Source: Plecoglossus altivelis (taxonomy: Eukaryota > Chordata > Actinopteri > Osmeriformes > Plecoglossidae). Taken from it: 64,000 nt of DNA. Positions within the stretch are counted from its first letter, which is position 1; every line of letters starts with the position of its first letter. The stretch lies in the NCBI GenBank assembly GCA_036571765.1, contig BROE01000001.1, positions 7,182,151 to 7,246,150 of the forward strand. Direction: 5' to 3'. The notes beneath the pieces were generated by a model, which was given only the letters and a program-made list of their open reading frames with translations, did no database searches and was not told where the DNA came from. Below, one piece after another: positions 39,029 through 52,535 of the stretch. Made by a program: the position numbers and the translations under genes.

Positions 39029-39360
39029 AACATACCTGAGGTTTTCTGAGATAGTTAATACCACTGTGGTGTTGCTTTTTGTTCTTAAAAGGATGTCCTC
39101 TTACACTTCTCGCTTCTCACTCTTCACTTCTCTATGAACCTGCAACTGTTTGTCTTCAAAAAAGCATCGCGAACAGACTTATATATCATAGACATGAGGC
39201 CATGTCATCCTTTTTCTGTGAGCTAAGAATCTGCGCAAGCGCCAACGGATTGCAGGCAACACCTGAATGTGAATGGGTAACGTAGTTTCGTTGAACAGAT
39301 GAGTCATACAACAATTAGTATGGGTCACATCGTGTTCAATTTAACTGACGTACAATTTAT
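39029..39360 (-). promoter_or_regulatory. crh noncoding exon 1 and promoter
   Basis: Reading leftward, CTCAG|GTATGT places a donor after 39036, and TTTAATCCTCAG places an acceptor before 38739; this is the usual single 5'UTR intron of CRH genes. A TATA-like element (ATATATAAG on the minus strand) lies at 39178-39186, which would put the transcription start near 39150. A CRE-like TGACGTAC at 39346-39353 is then about 200 bp upstream of the start, comparable in position to the CRE of the mammalian CRH promoter. Just upstream of the TATA element, GACATG-AGGC-CATGTC (39191-39206) is a perfect inverted repeat of unknown meaning. Confidence 0.6.
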
Positions 39361-39400
39361 GTAATATGAATATAAGACTTGATGCTATAGTATAGCTTAG

Positions 39401-39428
39401 AAGCTATGCTTTTGAGCAAGCATAGCTT
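39401..39428. repeat. 11-bp inverted repeat upstream of crh
   Basis: AAGCTATGCTT (39401-39411) and its exact complement AAGCATAGCTT (39418-39428) flank TTGAGC. It lies about 250 bp upstream of the predicted crh transcription start. Confidence 0.75.
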
Positions 39429-42400
39429 TTTACATTGTTTCAGACATTAATTAGCAAGGTATTGTGAATGGATACAGAGGTCCGCCAAACAATAGCCCAA
39501 GGGTTTCCTCTGTAAAAGTACGTGGGGCCATTATACTGTACGTCAGAGAATTCCGATAGGCAAGACAGCTAACGACAGACATCCTTGTGCACCTGCCTGC
39601 CAAAGAATTGATGTAGGTGGTTGGTCAATACACTCAATGCTGTGGAACTCCAGCTGGACACATGACCTTTTTAAGCAAAGAATGGGATGAATTAGTCACT
39701 GACACTTTACTGTGAAGTTGACTAAGTATCAGAGAAGATTATTAAAAAGAGCAATTTTTGAAGATACAACACAATATAATATTAGCAATGAACAATAACC
39801 CATAGCTATACATGTATTCTAGTCATAGTTAATACAAATGCATATAAGCATATCATTTTCTCAATTGGTGGCTGAATTCATAATAGGCCATTTGTTGATT
39901 CATTTACTATTTTTGCGATATAGTTGTACACAGTTGCTGCTCTACTGGTGTAAAGTAAACTCAAAACCTGGAAATTGTATTACTGATGCCAGACAATGGT
40001 GGTGAATTTATATAAGTTGCAAAAAGGACATCACATATTCAAGACAATGGTAGCCTACATTTCTTAAGGCTGATGGTAAAGACAGAAATATGATCAACAA
40101 AGGGTGCATTACCAGTGTGTTTAGTTGTATGGTAATACAGTAATCTCAATATATTGTATGCTCACAACAGGCCCTACAGACAACTAAAATACCTTACAAA
40201 GCATGGCAGAATTATAAGCATTTTATCTTAGGCCAATTAGACCAGTGTCCCATCAACACCTCTGCAGCTTTGGGGCCTACATTCTGGCTGTGTAATACAT
40301 TGCAAGTAAAGAAATTGGGTCATGTACCCCTTTAAGGCCCAAGTTGGCTCAAATAATAAAATATTGTCCCTTTTAAAATAAAAATGCCAGGAGCTGGGTA
40401 ATCACATATCATCAGGAATACCATTGAATGACATTGGGCCACCAACCAGTGTTGATAAAAAAATTCAACATTGAGGTTTCAAACTCAATACTCTGGATTC
40501 AAATTTATTTATCTTTTGAATTCCAAATCTACTTGGAATTTCCAAGTGTCAAATAGTTTCAGAACCTAAAACATGGAATGTTACTTTTATACTTACACGT
40601 GATTAAGTGGAAGTTGTAATGATGGCTGGAACGATGAAAGAAAAATCAATGGTTTGTGGCCTTTTCTTGCTAGGTTGTTGCCAGTCTAATCTCTGTCACA
40701 CTTTGGCCTTTAGAGGTGAGTGACTGATGATGACAAAATCCGAGCTCGATCTCATCGATGTGATTCATCCAAATTGTGAATGACCTCAAAAGTAACTCTA
40801 AGGTTTGAATGTGCTCTATCCAAGACATTACATGGTTGTCACATACACTGGATGAGTAAGGACTCAACTACTACACACCATATATTTTCAATTTAAGTTT
40901 TAACGAGTAACAGATCATTTTTTATTTGTGCTTTGCTGTGACTCAGAGACTCACAGCAACACATATTGTATGTGTGTGTATTCCTTTGAAATGTGTAGTT
41001 CAGGCCAAGGATAGACATTGTACTGTTCATCTTCCCACCAGCTTTAATTTGTTGACATCAGTCATTAAATACAAGGAGCTTTGACGCTGACTTGGGGATT
41101 ACAGCATATGTGTTACTCATTGGCCAGTTCAATTAATCAGTTAATTTTCATGTATGTAATTAAAGTAAGTCTAGTCTATCCAGTGGGTTGGAAATGTTCT
41201 CTGGTTCATTTTATAATACAGTTGTAGTGTAGACGTGGTGTGAATCAACAACACTATTTTATGGTTGTTATTTTGTGCTTTCAGAGGTCAAACTAAGCAT
41301 CTTAATTAGGGATGGAGGTTCACAAAGCCCTCAAGGACTAACCTATATTGACCTTTTGCCCAGTCCTGAATATTGATATACATCACAACATTCTTGAGAA
41401 CAGACTTAATAATGTTTAGATTTTTTTTAAAACATATTTCTTGCATTCACGTTCAATTGTAGCTCCTTGTAATCCCAAATGACCAAGGTTGCTAATCAGG
41501 TAATACATTCACAACTGTTGAGCAGGTAAAAAACTGGATGGTATCAATATTAGAAAGCACTAACCCCTGTAGATTTACCTGTGTAAAGTCATGGGGAAAC
41601 ATGTTACCTATCAATTCCTTGCTGCTGCTGCAAGTTTCACATGTACATTCATTTAGTATACGCTTTTATACAAAGAGAAATACAAATATTTTTAGATAAG
41701 ATTTTAATAGATTTTTCACAAATGTATGCTGTATTTTGTTAGCCTGACAGTCTCACTCAATGAGGGGTAGTAGCGCACTCTTTAAAAGGTTGTCTGGTAA
41801 GATCTCAGAAAAAAAATTGACGATTTATTTTTTTAAGTCAGGTTAAAATGTAGACATGTATGTCGTCACTATGCGCTTGTGCCCTTTAGGGAAAACTTTT
41901 ACGTGTGAAAATAGATAACAATGCAGCCTGGAGCCTTCCTGACAATTAAGGTCAGTGTTGAGACTGCTGCTCATTTGCTTGTTCTGATGTCACTGTCTTG
42001 CACAGACGTACGCATAAACACTCACACACATACACAGTATACTCCCACAAACAACCATACCTAAAAGTCTGCAGATACACACACACCCTGACAAGGAAGG
42101 TCACATTAGATGGGTGTCTGATGGAGATGGAATGCTGATCAGGACTCTTCTATAGCTTTGACTGTGGGTTAAGCCTATTCAAACAACCATCCATTTGTAA
42201 GTCTCCCTTAAAATAAGAGTTAGAAGAGATGGTTAAGATATTAAATCGGTGATAGAAGAGATTGCCCTGCAATTAAACAAGCAAATATGTATCCTTTTGT
42301 ATTCTAGAAAGTTCTTTAATAAAAAATAATTATTTGTGCCACAAACGTATGTCCGTTAATCAAAGTGAAAGCTTTTACAAATTATATAATGTTTTCACTG

Positions 42401-45400
42401 TAATTTATCTTCTTTTAAACATGAAGTGAAAAGTTGCATTTGTTTAATTTCAGGATGTCAATTTTACTGGCTAGACTGTGCGCGAAATAGTACTTTTATC
42501 ATGGGAACACTAGTATGTGGTTTTACTTTTGTATGGTAACAGGGGAAATCATGTTCACATGTGACTTGTTTCTTGTGAATCCAATTTTCCATATCTTGCA
42601 CCGTGGTCTTCTTTTGACATAGTGTAATAGAATGCAAAGTTAGCTTAATGAAAAGTGTTGCCTACTCTCCATGTGAAAGGGGCAGGTTGAACATTCTGTT
42701 TAATCTATAGGTTGAGTGGAATGATTGCTATCGGTTGGTAGTCAACTGGCATTACCTCTTGTGCATAAACAAATGCACACATATCAACCAATGCACAGTA
42801 TGTTCACAGTTATGCAAGTTCCCTGAAGCCCATAACATTATCTAGTGCACATCTGTTGACAGGCTTCTTAAAGTAGGGCCTAGTGGAGTCAAAGAATGGC
42901 CAATGTGGAATTAATGCATCAGATTCCATCTCCTTCGGAATGACCTTTAAATCAAGCAGAGGTCTCTGCTCCTTTTGAGTTGGAGTTTGCTGCAGAATCC
43001 AATCTTGGATGGAGCTCCTCTGGATTTTCCTGTTGACCTCATCATTTTGTAATTACAGCAATGACATTGGAAAATCTTGTCACATTTCAGCTCATTGCAG
43101 GTTTCATGATAAGATCCCAGTTGCTATGAAGAATCATCAAAGACTTCCATCAAAAGTCCTTCTACAAAGTAGACAAACCAACTCTGCGAAGAAAAATACA
43201 TTTAAAGTGTGTACATTTAGTCTGTTTTAAGACATATTACTGTTAATTTTGTGTAATAAGCATGCAATTTACAAGTAGATTGGTGACTTTATTAGTACTG
43301 TGATTATAATTTGTAACCAATAGAGTTGCTTTTTATTTATTCTGTTGTCATCAATGCAGTCGTCTAGTCCATTTTCACAGCAGTAACACTTATGTAGGCT
43401 ATGTGGATCTCATTCTACAATAACCAAGGTTTGAAAATGTAAAAGTTGATGTAGTTCTGTGGGCTGTCCTGTAGGACTGGAATGTTGTGGTTTAATTGAA
43501 TCCCAAGTCAATAGACCGCTGAATGACTCAGAGTGGAGCCGCTGTGTGAAATATAAGCCCCCTCGCCTATTGTTTGTTTTTAATGAGACGTATTTTTCAG
43601 AAGATTCAAAGAATAATGTCATCAGGTCTGGAGCCAGAAATACTCAAAAAACAGCTCTTAATAAGAGACTGACTTGCAATCTTAGTTTGTTTAATGTTAG
43701 ACCAATTACTAAGCAGTTGTCAGAAGCTGGCAATGGAGATGAGAAAAGGTAGCTATGGAACACTGAATATGCAACCTTCTATATAAAATAACCCATATCA
43801 ATAAAATCTAATTCATGCACACATATGCACACATTTTGTCATCTCTACAACCAGTGAAAGTCCTTAAGAAGTCTTAAGTCTTATAACTGTCCTTGATAAA
43901 GCTACTTTGTTCAGCATGGTTTGGCAAGTCAAATTCACCTAAGACCTACTAAGTGCTACTTATCATGTCTTAAGAAGGCAACAATTCATTAAGAATTTCT
44001 GAATAATTTGTTACGTTTTCTCCCACATAAATTGAATTGTTGTAGGGTAGTTGACCACAAAAATGTAATTTCATGTTGTCTTTCATTTAAACTAAACATA
44101 AGCACTATGTACTTTGACTCGTCTCCCTCAACAGTACATCAAGCCTGTTTCAGAAGTACTTTGTCTACATCTAACTCAAAAAACCTATCCATAACCTATG
44201 TCAATCTTTTCAGAATACTTTTTAGAATTGGAAAACAATAAATCCATTCAAACCCCTTTTTTTCAAATTTCCTATACTTGAGCCATCCTGTGCTGGGCAG
44301 GCCAGATATGTCCTTTACATGAAGACTGTTATTCCTGTCACAGCAACTATGAAGGATCTGTAACCAGGCAATGTTGCTTAGTGGACAGCTCACTATTCCC
44401 TGGTTTGGGCACAACATGCACAAAATTTTGAATCCATTCTCATGAGATAGTTGAATTGAAGGGGTATGTTGTTCACATCCGAACTCTTGACTTTTGGAAT
44501 GTGAATAAAGATGAAGGTAGAAACAAGTGAAACTGTAGTTAGTGTATCTGGCTGAAGTGACCAACTGGATTTTCCTCCAAAAGTTTTATATACGAGAAAT
44601 ACGATATATCTTTTCAAATAGGTCAATATATATTATTCAAAGCCTACTTATCACCTCCACCAATGAGAATATTATAAATACTGTATGACCTTACAGAGTC
44701 ATTCTGATTAAATCACACATGCCTTGACAGAGCGCATTTCCTGCGACATGTCTTCTCTCTCTATGTAGTCTTCTCATTACAGGTTACAATGGGTCAACTT
44801 GGACATGTCCAGAAGATCTGGTTCTGGGCAAAAGGCAATTTTACAACTGCAAAGCGTCTTATTGTGTGAGATCCACATTTCAGCAATTTGTGAATCCCAA
44901 TCTCCCGTGCTCATCCAAGGAGCCACGCTACCAGTCTCAGGGTGTGACAATGGTCGCATGCTGAAGATCTTACCACCTCAGAGCTACGTGTGACAGTTTG
45001 ACCTTTTTGTGGAAAGTATTGAATTCCATCATCCTCTCTTCCTGCTTATTCCAGGAGAAAGTTACACTTCTTTCTGTGTTTTTGTGAATACAAATACACG
45101 AGTCATTCGACTCATGCCTACTTCAGATTACCTTAATATTAATGTACAAATGTAATAGAAACCTCATTGATCACATTTTTATAAAGTCTTGTGTCAGCAA
45201 TGAAACCATATTGGAGATTGGAGCATTAAATTAACATTTATACCACTGCCTTGCTATCAAGAAAGCCTGTAATGAGACACATACTGTGTAGGAGCGCCTG
45301 AGGGATTTCACAGGTCATCATGCATGGCCTCTGGCATCTTTCACTTGCATACATAAAATCAATGTAAATACTGCTGGTCACACTTATATTAAGGTCATAG

Positions 45401-47104
45401 AGGTCATGGTTACGGATCTGTCCATCTCTGACAGTATATTAGTCTTTGCACAAAATTCTTAAATACACCACAAAACAAAAGCCCGCTATCAAGTGATATT
45501 TTTAATTATGAAATGAATATTAGTAGTAGTCTTTTTTTATAATGGCTACTATAGTTATGGTTAGGGTTAGTAGAGAGAGTGGAAAAACGTACTTAACATT
45601 AGTCATCAACAGTTGTAATTTCCTGAAAACAAACACTTGCCACACCTATCCATTGGCCTAACTGAGGAAACCAGAACGTGATGAGACAGTCAAATAACAT
45701 TGGGAGGACAATCTCTGTTTCAGAGAACTGGAGATGGCTGCACCACGCTGACACTGAAAGGGCACATCGAGAGTTGCTCTTTCTAAAGCTGGCTGGGAAC
45801 GGGGAGTTTCTTTCGCTACGTACCTCATCTGTCCCTTTCAATAGTCATCACACCTCAACAACGTTGTTCTTCAAGCTTCCCACCTGGCTAAACACCCACG
45901 ACACAGCTGACAAACGCAGTGTAGCGGATGCACAAAGCGCGGTAACTAAACAGAAAGTGAGTTACTTGACGAGAAACCAACTAACAACAAAAGGCCAAGA
46001 ACGAGGGTTCTCTTTTAAAGTAACGGTGCATATCAAACATGACATGTGAAAAGCCGATGGTTGCACTGAAGTGCAGAGAAATCGCATGAAATATTTGGTC
46101 AGGGAATTAAATTATTGTGATTTTCCTGACAGCTGGCAAATGAACCGTGTTCTGGAAAGGAGCAGTTTTTCCGTAGGGAATACATAGACTATATAAACAT
46201 GTTCTGGGTTCATCTCAATGGAATATAAAATAAAATGCAACTCTCATTTTAAGCCGCAGCAAATGCAATACGTTTTTAAAACAAAGTCAATGTGGCCTGC
46301 ATAGTGCATAAGCAAACACAAAGAGTATTTCATGCCACACATATCAAAAGCACCTTCGGGACACATGGCTATCTTAAGACAAGCAAATGTCTACATTTGG
46401 CCCCCATTTTCTTTATTTAACAATACAGTATTTATAAATATCTGAATCACTGTATTTTAAGCTCATTGACTTTCCCAGAGGGACAATTGGATAGGGTGTA
46501 GAAAATAGGGTTGACAGCCCAATAATGCATCCCGTTTCCATGAGTCTCTTTGACCGAATATCACTGAACTGAACTGCATAACTGCAGTGGCATGCCAGAT
46601 TGTCGAGTTCACTGATGGAAAGACTTGCTTTGGTCCATTTTCAATGAACAAAATAGTAGATTTCCCAGTGTATTTGTTTAGGCTATTGATAAAACTCAAC
46701 AATTTGCAATAGGTTGTTCATTGGATTCCAGGCCACAGCAAAAATGTATAAAACAATGTATCGCCTTTATTGGAAAACACAGACCTGTGTGTGTTCATTA
46801 AACGTTAACATTAATCTCAATGCTGTTTCTAAGAAAATTGCCAAACAATACTTATTTTCAGATTATTTGTAATTATCGATGTTGCCCAGCCATAATAGCA
46901 GTTTTTTAACTGTTAGCTAAAACAGCGGTTAGTGGACTGGAGGTTTGAAAGGTTGAAATATGGTCAAACCTTTCTGAATGACCCATGGCCTAATAATCTT
47001 TCACATTCTTTACTGTAGGAGGCGACCTTGTATAACATGGCAGCGTGTCGAACTTTCAGAAAAGCCCACGATACAACGCAAACATTTTGAGAAAGTTGAC
47101 CACC
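39429..47104. other. Large intergenic region between crh and adhfe1
   Basis: No coding exon is recognised on either strand. Human RRS1, a single-exon gene located here in mammals, is absent. Two of the longer frames (43459-43752 and 45678-46049, plus strand) have no recognisable domain or splice context and I do not call them genes. A perfect 17-bp palindrome-like repeat lies at 40531-40547 and a degenerate dispersed-element fragment at 41650-41684. The region is the likely place for crh enhancers, but none can be pointed to. Confidence 0.5.
41650..41684. mobile_element. Fragment of a teleost dispersed repeat
   Basis: The sequence CATTTAGTATACGCTTTTAT followed by ACAAAGAGAAATACA resembles, with several changes, the GCTTTTATCCAAAGCGACTT motif that recurs throughout teleost genomes. 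It is a short decayed copy. Identification is from memory of that motif, not from a search. Confidence 0.45.
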
Positions 47105-50100
47105 ATGGCAGGACGGAACAGGGTTGCTAGTTTGCTCAGGCAACTGGAAAAAGCAGCGTAAGTTAAACACAATATTTATTTTCTCTTATTTCATTTGTCA
47201 TTACTCACATTTAAATCTGTAAAATGCATTCGTAAGGTAGGCTAATTACCTAAGGAGGACTGTGACATTAGACGTTCTTATAACCGTGTTGTCAAGTCTT
47301 CATCCACACGTGCACAGTCTATTTAGTTTTATTTTCACATGTATTACGCCCGTTTCCAAAGCGATATACAAGAAAGAGCTTTACAAAAAGTAAATAGGTC
47401 AAAAATCATAAACAACGAAACCCCAAAGCATAATGCATACATCGTGAAAAGCAAATGAGTGAAAAGCAAATAACCAACAGGTGCAAGAAATCCCTCAACA
47501 AGTCAATGTGTTTCTGGGGGAAATAAACAACAAGGATCCAACAAATCCTTGTTAAGTACCGCAGTACAAGCGGAACAAGGGGGTCATTGACCTTTTCTTG
47601 AAGGTGGAGAGACAGTCAGTATCTCTGATGATGAAAGGGAGATGATTCCACCATTGGGGGGCCAAACAGAAGAAGAGCTTGGGTTGGGGGCGGGCCTTTA
47701 ATAGGCAGTGGCTACATTATAGCTATTCACTGACCTTAGACTAAGACTAGTTTTAAGACTCGCTGTCTTATCTGTTACAGATGCAGATGCCCAGCGCATT
47801 CAAATACTTTGCATCAAGGTTTGAAAAACATTGAGAACTTCAAATTATAATTTATTGATTAATAATAAATTCATCAAACTGTAATTCAATTATTGTTTCA
47901 GGCACAGGAGCTGCCACATGCACCGTCAGAAAAACTGACTATGCAGTTGAGGTAAATCGTAATTTTAATCCAAACTAAGTTAAACAGTTATATCCAAGCA
48001 ACATGTACACATGCACATAGATATATTGTAAAAATGTATCTTCTGATGCTATTGTACAGTTATTTATACAAGGAATGTCCTCATTTCTCGTCGCTGAGAC
48101 CTTGACTAATGTCAATTCTTTGTATTTATTTGTTAAGATGGCCAGTTCAAACATCCGGTATGGAGAGGGCGTCACACAGGAAATTGGCATGGTGAATTAT
48201 TTCCTGGTCAAATCCCCATGTAAAGTGTATATATTGTTTAATAAGAGTGTAGTTATTCAGTTATTGGATAACTTTAAGGAACTCCATGCCACCATTTTAG
48301 ATACCACATTTTATACACAAATCTGAATCATGCCTCTATAGAGACATTGTCCTTGAGAGTCTTGTCCTTGCTTTGGGGGAATTTCCTTTAATACAGGACC
48401 TTCAGAACATGGGAGCTCGTAAAGTCTGTCTGATGACAGACAAGAACCTGTCTAGTCTTCCTCCGGTCAAAGCTGTCCTGGAGTCACTGGCTAAGAATGG
48501 GATAAACTACAGAGTGTTTGACAGCGTGCGAGTGGAACCCACGGATTCCAGGTATTCTCTGCCCTTTGTCCAGTGCCCTTTGGCTGCAGTGGTCTATTAA
48601 TGCTACACCTGAAATGAATGGTACAATTATTATGTCCATAAATTATTCAAGTCATTTACTGTTATCCCTCTTATGATAATAAGGGATGTATAGACGTTGT
48701 AGTGTATTGCTATATAAAGTTGTTCATGTTGGTTAGTTAAAAATATATATACAAGTATATACAAGATTACCCATAGACAAGATATACAAAATACACAAGA
48801 TTATCTACAAGATTGACAGCATTATTATGAGTTTGTATCATCTAACTGTTCACCCTTTCTGTGCAGCTTCAAGGAGGCCATTGCCTTTGCAAAGAATGAA
48901 GTGTTTGATGTTTATGTTGCTGTGGGTGGTGGCTCAGTGATTGACACCTGTAAGGCAGCCAATCTGTATGCCTGTCACCCGGAGGCGGATTTCCTTGACT
49001 TTGTTAATGCACCTATAGGCAAGGGAAAGCCAATTACAGGATCTCTCAGACCTCTGATTGCAGGTATTACTGAGAAAGATAATCTCTTTTAGCTGTATCA
49101 GATTCTTAGCTTTTTGACAATGATTAAAGATTTAGATCAGTAGTTACAAAGTGACCCCTGTGAATTGAAAGAAGTATATCAGAACCGAGTAGTGTATAGC
49201 CACTTATATTGAAGATATTTGTGAGTTCATAGGATTTTTTACATATCAGAATCCACTCATAAGTATGCATAGTAAAGTATTTTTTATTTGATCATCTTTG
49301 TGTATGGTTGTAAGCAAACATTAAGGACATACAAACTTGCATAATTTAAAATGCACTAAAAGGATAAAGTTTTATACATTGAATTGAAGATGCTTTGTAA
49401 ATTCTTGCATGTTTTTTCTGAGGATGAGTCATTGCGTGTTTTCTATCCTCCAGTTCCCACAACAGCTGGAACTGGGAGTGAGACGACCGGTGTTGCTATC
49501 TTCGACTTTGAAAAACTGAAGGCAAAAACTGGTATGTTTTTAAAGAGCAAGCTTACGCACATTGTTGGCTATTTTTAAAGCTGTTAATTATTGCAGTGAT
49601 TCAAGATGGCGTTTTATGGTGGGTGGGTGGGGGGGTGGTGTTTTCTCAGGCATCGCTAGCAGGGCTCTCAAACCAACTCTTGGAATTGTGGATCCACTGC
49701 ACACTTTGCACATGCCAGAGAGAGTTGCGGCTAACAGTGGCTTTGATGTACTATGGTAAAGTATATACTGTATGCTAAATATTGAGTGTGAGTAACATTG
49801 TCAACCAAACTGCTGCATGGGATATTTGTATTTCACCCACATTTCAGAAGTGCACATGCAATTATGTGCTCCATTATTGTCCTATACTCCCACATTTTAG
49901 ATGTAGTCACTCTTGCTCACTTTCTTGCTCACTTCCTTGCTCACTTTCTTGCTCTCTCTTTCTCTTTCTCTCTCCCCCACATATCGCACACAGCCATGCC
50001 CTGGAGTCATATACAGCCCTTCCATACAACATGCGCAGCCCCTGCCCTCCAAACCCCATCAATCGCCCCGCCTACCAGGGCAGCAACCCTATCAGTGATG

Positions 50101-52535
50101 TTTGGTCCAGACACGCTCTTCATGTGGTGGCCAAGTACATGAAAAGGTAATGAGACACATGACTGGGATGATACTTCTGTTTGTTACATACATTGTCAAT
50201 TAGTATCTGTGTAAATCAGCTTTTTTACAACCCTGTTCCTCAGTCACCACCATGTCCTTCATATTTATGTTTCCATGCTCCCCTACACCTGATTCAAATG
50301 AGGGATTTTTGAGGTCAGCACAAGCCTGATAACGACCCATTCACGTTGAAACACATTTGTTGGAAGAGGGAAACATCTAAAATATGCAGTGCAGGAGGTC
50401 CCTGATGACCAGGGTTGAGAAAGACTAGCCTGAATTATGAACAAATATTAAATAAAGATCACCAATAAGGATTGGTTGATCCTGAAGAGATAAACAGCAC
50501 TGCTCTTCACTATGTAGGTCCACACCCAATGGTCAATATTTATGGTACGTAAATTAACATACAGGTGAACAGGTTTCTGTTCTTATGGAAGAATGTCAGA
50601 AAGTCTAGCTTTGGTTCTCAGCCTGACCGTGAGCAGAGTGTACAAGAAGAAAATAACCATCACACTATGCGTTAAGTATTCATATGCCAGGGATGATTAA
50701 GTAGCTTTACACATGCATCGCACAATGAGATAGAATGCTGTCCTGTATCTGTCGGCGTGTTTTGCTCTGTCTGCTTCAGGTCAGTGTACGATCCTGAGGA
50801 TGTGGAGGCTAGGTCTAGCATGCATCTGGCAAGTGTATTTGCTGGGATTGGATTTGGTAATGCTGGAGTCCACTTGTGGTAAGCCTACATGTCATTCTTC
50901 TTATGCATGTATGTATTATATACAATGGGCCCTGTCCCTATACCCTTTGTTAGTTTCTTAATGACTGGTTTATGATCTGACTGGTTTGTCGTTGTTCATC
51001 TGTTGTCCAGCCACGGGATGTCGTATCCGATTGCTGGCAATGTGAAGACGCACAAGGCCAAAGGCTATAATGTGGACCATTCTATTGTGGTAATGCAGTT
51101 TATGCATTTCTATTCACAAATTTTCCAGAACAATTGTACCCATAGTATAATTAATTGGGAATTGTGTGTTTGTTATGCTGTGGTCCTCAAGCCCCATGGT
51201 CTGTCAGTGGTCCTAACCTCCCCTGCAGTCTTTACGTTCACGGCCAGCATGTGTCCAGAGCGCCACCTGGAGGTTGCAGAAATACTCGGTATTTGCCATC
51301 ATTCCATCATAAAAAGTGTTTACAGTAACAAACTGGAGTGATTTCTGTAAAACGATGTTTACCTATAAAGAAGATTAAATGGAGGGTAGGTATCTTAGAT
51401 ATGTAGTATATCAAAAAGATAGTTTGTTTATAATGCAAACAAAATTTAACAAGGTAGTTTCACTTAAATGACTGTAGATTCTGTTAGTGAAATGTAATGC
51501 AGGAAATCCTTCATTTTAAATTATTTTGGGGGCAAGTTCAATCTTACACTTCTATTCTGTCTTTATTATCCAACAATCAAAATTTGTCTTTTTAAGGGGC
51601 AGACGTGAGCAACGCCAAGAGAGACGATGCTGGCCTGCTATTGGCCGACACCTTGCGGCAGTTCCTTTATGACCTCAACGTGGAAGATGGCTTGCACGCT
51701 GTGGGTTACACCAAAGATGATGTGCCTGGGCTTGTCAAAGGGACTTTGCCTCAGGTACACTAATACATCTTTAATATTTTAGCACACATACTCAAAATAT
51801 GACCATGTGATTACCTGTTATTTGAAACACATGCAATTCCACACTCTACCACATGTAATGTCATTCATGTGGGGGCTGTTCTTTAGTACCAGAGGTGCGA
51901 TTACCAGTCTAACATGACTACAAGTCAATGATCAATGATCTACCAGAGGATTCTTCAGGTAATTAAGTGTAGCCAAAATCTTCAGGGAATTCAGCTCAAA
52001 GTGTGTTAATTAGACGATGGCATGGTGCCTTGCACTGTAAGCTCACTGCATGAAGGTGCAGAGACCAAATCCTACCATTTGGTACAACCCCAACATAGAA
52101 TGGATGTATAGATTGCCCTCCTGTCCCTGTCCCTGGCCCTGGCCCTGGCCCTGGCCCTCAGTCACTCTGATAAGGCTTATCACTGCGGGCCCTTACATGA
52201 AGGTCAGCAGGGTAGGAAAAAATCAGAGGGGATCGACTTGGTAGACACTTGTGATTGGTAAAATGTTTATTGTTCTACTTTTCAGTTCAGTAAAGTGAAT
52301 AATAAGCCTGCAATAACTTAGCTGATAAGAAGTCTACAAGACTTAATGATTATGTTTTGTGTCATTACAAAGTATTTGGCCAGGATAAAATCTCAGATTA
52401 GTGTTCTCCTAAGGCTTTACTTTGTCATTATGTCACTGTTGTTTATTACAGGAGAGGGTGACCAAGCTGTCTCCAAGAGAACACACAGAGGAGGACCTGA
52501 CTCATCTCTTTGAGGCCTCCATGAAGCTCTACTAA
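47105..52535 (+). CDS. adhfe1: ADHFE1, hydroxyacid-oxoacid transhydrogenase
   Basis: Fourteen coding exons: 47105-47157, 47781-47818, 47902-47951, 48138-48191, 48397-48551, 48867-49063, 49454-49531, 49650-49755, 49994-50146, 50780-50878, 51011-51089, 51192-51288, 51597-51754, 52452-52535. They join in frame to 466 aa (human 467). This is a mitochondrial iron-dependent alcohol dehydrogenase-family enzyme; it converts gamma-hydroxybutyrate plus 2-oxoglutarate to succinic semialdehyde plus D-2-hydroxyglutarate. The N terminus (MAGRNRVASLLRQLEKAA) is basic and amphipathic like a mitochondrial presequence. Nucleotide-binding motifs are VAVGGGSVIDTCKAANLYA (about 139-157) and TTAGTGSETTGVAIFD (about 185-200). 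Likely iron ligands are Asp241 and His245 (GFDVLCHALESY), His329 (CHGMSYP) and His356 (PHGLSVVLTSP). The C terminus (LFEASMKLY) matches the human end. The neighbour vexin is on the same strand, as in human. Confidence 0.98.
47335..47700. mobile_element. Possible decayed interspersed element in adhfe1 intron 1
   Basis: A segment near 47346-47375 (CCGTTTCCAAAGCGATATAC) again resembles the teleost CCAAAGCGACTTACA motif. The following stretch, with GTGAAAAGCAAAT repeated at about 47447 and 47460 and a G-rich end (GGGCGGGCC at 47687-47695), looks like an old interspersed repeat. No terminal repeats or coding remnants were found, so class and boundaries are uncertain. Confidence 0.35.
49911..49980. 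repeat. Pyrimidine-rich repeat next to an adhfe1 acceptor
   Basis: About five imperfect copies of TTGCTCACTTTC followed by CTCTCTTTCTCTTTCTCTCTC sit just upstream of the acceptor of exon 9 (49994). The tract acts in effect as an expanded polypyrimidine tract. Confidence 0.75.
52118..52160. repeat. Short hexamer repeat
   Basis: Imperfect then perfect copies of a CCCTGT/CCCTGG hexamer in adhfe1 intron 13. Minor simple repeat. Confidence 0.8.

Noticed and set aside
43459..43752. 97-aa plus-strand frame between crh and adhfe1
   Set aside because: No domain, no homologue recognised, and not RRS1-like; likely chance.
45678..46049. 123-aa plus-strand frame between crh and adhfe1
   Set aside because: The longest unexplained frame in the intergenic region, but without motif, signal peptide or splice context. 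Transcript data or a translated search could revive it.
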